Of a DNA stretch of 7,792 nucleotides, positions 6,799-7,792 are shown piece by piece (the first letter of the stretch is position 1; each line of letters starts with the position of its first letter). A program made the position numbers and the translations under genes. Under the pieces are notes generated by a model that was not told the DNA's origin, ran no database searches, and saw only the letters and a program-made list of their open reading frames with translations. The stretch comes from Chloroflexota bacterium (lineage in GTDB: Bacteria; Cyanobacteriota; Vampirovibrionia; Obscuribacterales; Obscuribacteraceae), in assembly GCA_005240105.1 (NCBI GenBank), contig SBAT01000166.1, positions 1 through 7,792 on the forward strand, written 5' to 3'.

Positions 6799-7792
6799 AC
6801 GAGTTGATTTGTAGAAATGAACTTCGGCGCGAGGCAGTACGCCAGCGCAAAAACTTAAACGGCTTGGATTATCTGGAAGTAGGGGAACTTAAAGTAACTG
6901 AGCAAGGAGAAAAACTGCGTACATTGACGGTTTATTTTCTCGGCAAAGCCCCCGTATTGTTACAACCGGCCAATGTCATCATTGAAGGTGGCCGACGTAT
7001 TCGGAACATCCGTGTTAAAGAAGTAACGCCCAAACACTTTCGAATGGCCGAATTCGACGACTGCATGGAAGTGGTCACGGATAAGGACGGCGATTTCTCT
7101 ACCTACACGCTTCGTGTGGTCGAAGGGCAGGATGAAGAGGGAAATTGGTTAAGGCATCCGTCTTTCGATGCAAGTTACGATCGTATCGAGTTTAGCTTTA
7201 AGGTCGATTGCCCTAGCGATCTCGACTGCATGCAGGAATTAGTCTGTCCGCCAAAAAAGCTTGAAGAACCGGAGATCAGTTATCTAGCCAAAGATTATGG
7301 CAGTTTCCGCCAACTCATCCTAGACCGGCTGGCGTTGGTGATGCCGGATTGGCAGGAACGCCATGTGCCGGATATAGGGATCACGCTGGTGGAGTTGTTT
7401 GCTTACGTGGGCGACCACCTAAGCTATTACCAGGACGCAGTGGCTACTGAAGCCTATCTCGATACCGCTCGGCAACGCATTTCAGTGCGCCGTCATGCTC
7501 GGTTGGTTGACTATCCCATGCATGAAGGTTGCAATGCCCGCACCTGGGTATGCGTCGAAACAAACAGCAATCTTACCTTTGCCCCCAACGACATCTATCT
7601 CATCACGGCTCTCGATGGTATCAATCGAGTGGTGACCGAACAGGAGTTACAACGTCAGATGCTGGGTGGCTACGAAGTTTTCGAGCCAATGTCGGAGGCG
7701 GAGATCAAACTCTACGCGGACCAACACGAGATTCAGTTTTACACGTGGGGTGACGAGGAATGTTGTTTACCTCGGGGTACTACGATGGCAAC
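6795..7792 (+). CDS. Putative baseplate assembly protein, Afp11/gpJ type, 3'-partial
   Basis: The frame stays open to the right edge, giving 332 whole codons. The region at residues 194-250 is diagnostic: DIGITLVELFAYVGDHLSYY, then QDAVATEAYLDTARQR, SVRRHARLVDY and MHEGCNAR. This matches the 'putative baseplate assembly protein' family related to phage J-type wedge proteins (Afp11). Residues 1-160 hold a beta-rich N-terminal domain common to the eCIS versions, ending in a cysteine cluster (Cys139, Cys145, Cys151, each six residues apart) before the EISYLAKDYGSFR segment. Proteins of this kind are usually much longer, so more than half is probably off the window. The product would form the main wedge of the baseplate with the gp25-like protein. 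The start overlaps the gp25 stop as ATGA, with GGAG at 6785-6788. Confidence 0.92.
   Translation, partial: MNELICRNELRREAVRQRKNLNGLDYLEVGELKVTEQGEKLRTLTVYFLGKAPVLLQPANVIIEGGRRIRNIRVKEVTPKHFRMAEFDDCMEVVTDKDGDFSTYTLRVVEGQDEEGNWLRHPSFDASYDRIEFSFKVDCPSDLDCMQELVCPPKKLEEPEISYLAKDYGSFRQLILDRLALVMPDWQERHVPDIGITLVELFAYVGDHLSYYQDAVATEAYLDTARQRISVRRHARLVDYPMHEGCNARTWVCVETNSNLTFAPNDIYLITALDGINRVVTEQELQRQMLGGYEVFEPMSEAEIKLYADQHEIQFYTWGDEECCLPRGTTMA

Noticed and set aside
7529..7753. 74-residue + strand frame near the right edge
   Set aside because: It sits within the Afp11-type gene, whose frame is strongly supported by family motifs.

Overview
This window is the middle of an accessory gene cluster for an extracellular contractile injection system (eCIS), a phage-tail-like particle of the Afp/PVC/MAC type. 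All genes lie on the + strand and are packed almost end to end. There is no RNA gene, CRISPR array, transposon or convincing terminator, and no gap longer than about 15 bases. The host cannot be named from the sequence. Moderately high GC, strong Shine-Dalgarno sites and dense translational coupling fit a free-living bacterium, but I can support no taxon.

Layout: (1) the 3' part of a large, cysteine-free, beta-rich protein of unknown function (1-1964), whose start is off the left edge; (2) a fusion of a DUF4157 (eCIS-associated HEXXH metallopeptidase-like) domain with an OmpA-like peptidoglycan-binding domain and an unknown C-terminal region (1967-3397); (3) an Afp7-type tube-cap protein (3410-4054); (4) a small LysM protein (4051-4377); (5) a gp27/phage late control D-type hub protein (4389-5510); (6) a gp5/VgrG-type OB-fold spike base (5507-6067); (7) a PAAR-like spike tip (6078-6434); (8) a gp25-like baseplate wedge protein (6439-6798); (9) the 5' part of an Afp11/gpJ-type baseplate assembly protein (6795 to the right edge).

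Genes 3 to 9 together would build the baseplate, hub and spike. Sheath, inner tube, AAA+ ATPase and tail-length genes are not in the window and are expected in the flanks. Genes 1 and 2 are the less ordinary part. They sit directly upstream of the baseplate genes and may encode a cargo or accessory protein and an envelope-binding or cargo-associated protein. Two proteins that are single chains in Afp (tube cap plus LysM; gp27 plus gp5) are each split here into two adjacent genes that overlap by 4 bases or nearly touch. The PAAR gene also comes before the gp25 gene, the reverse of the Afp order.
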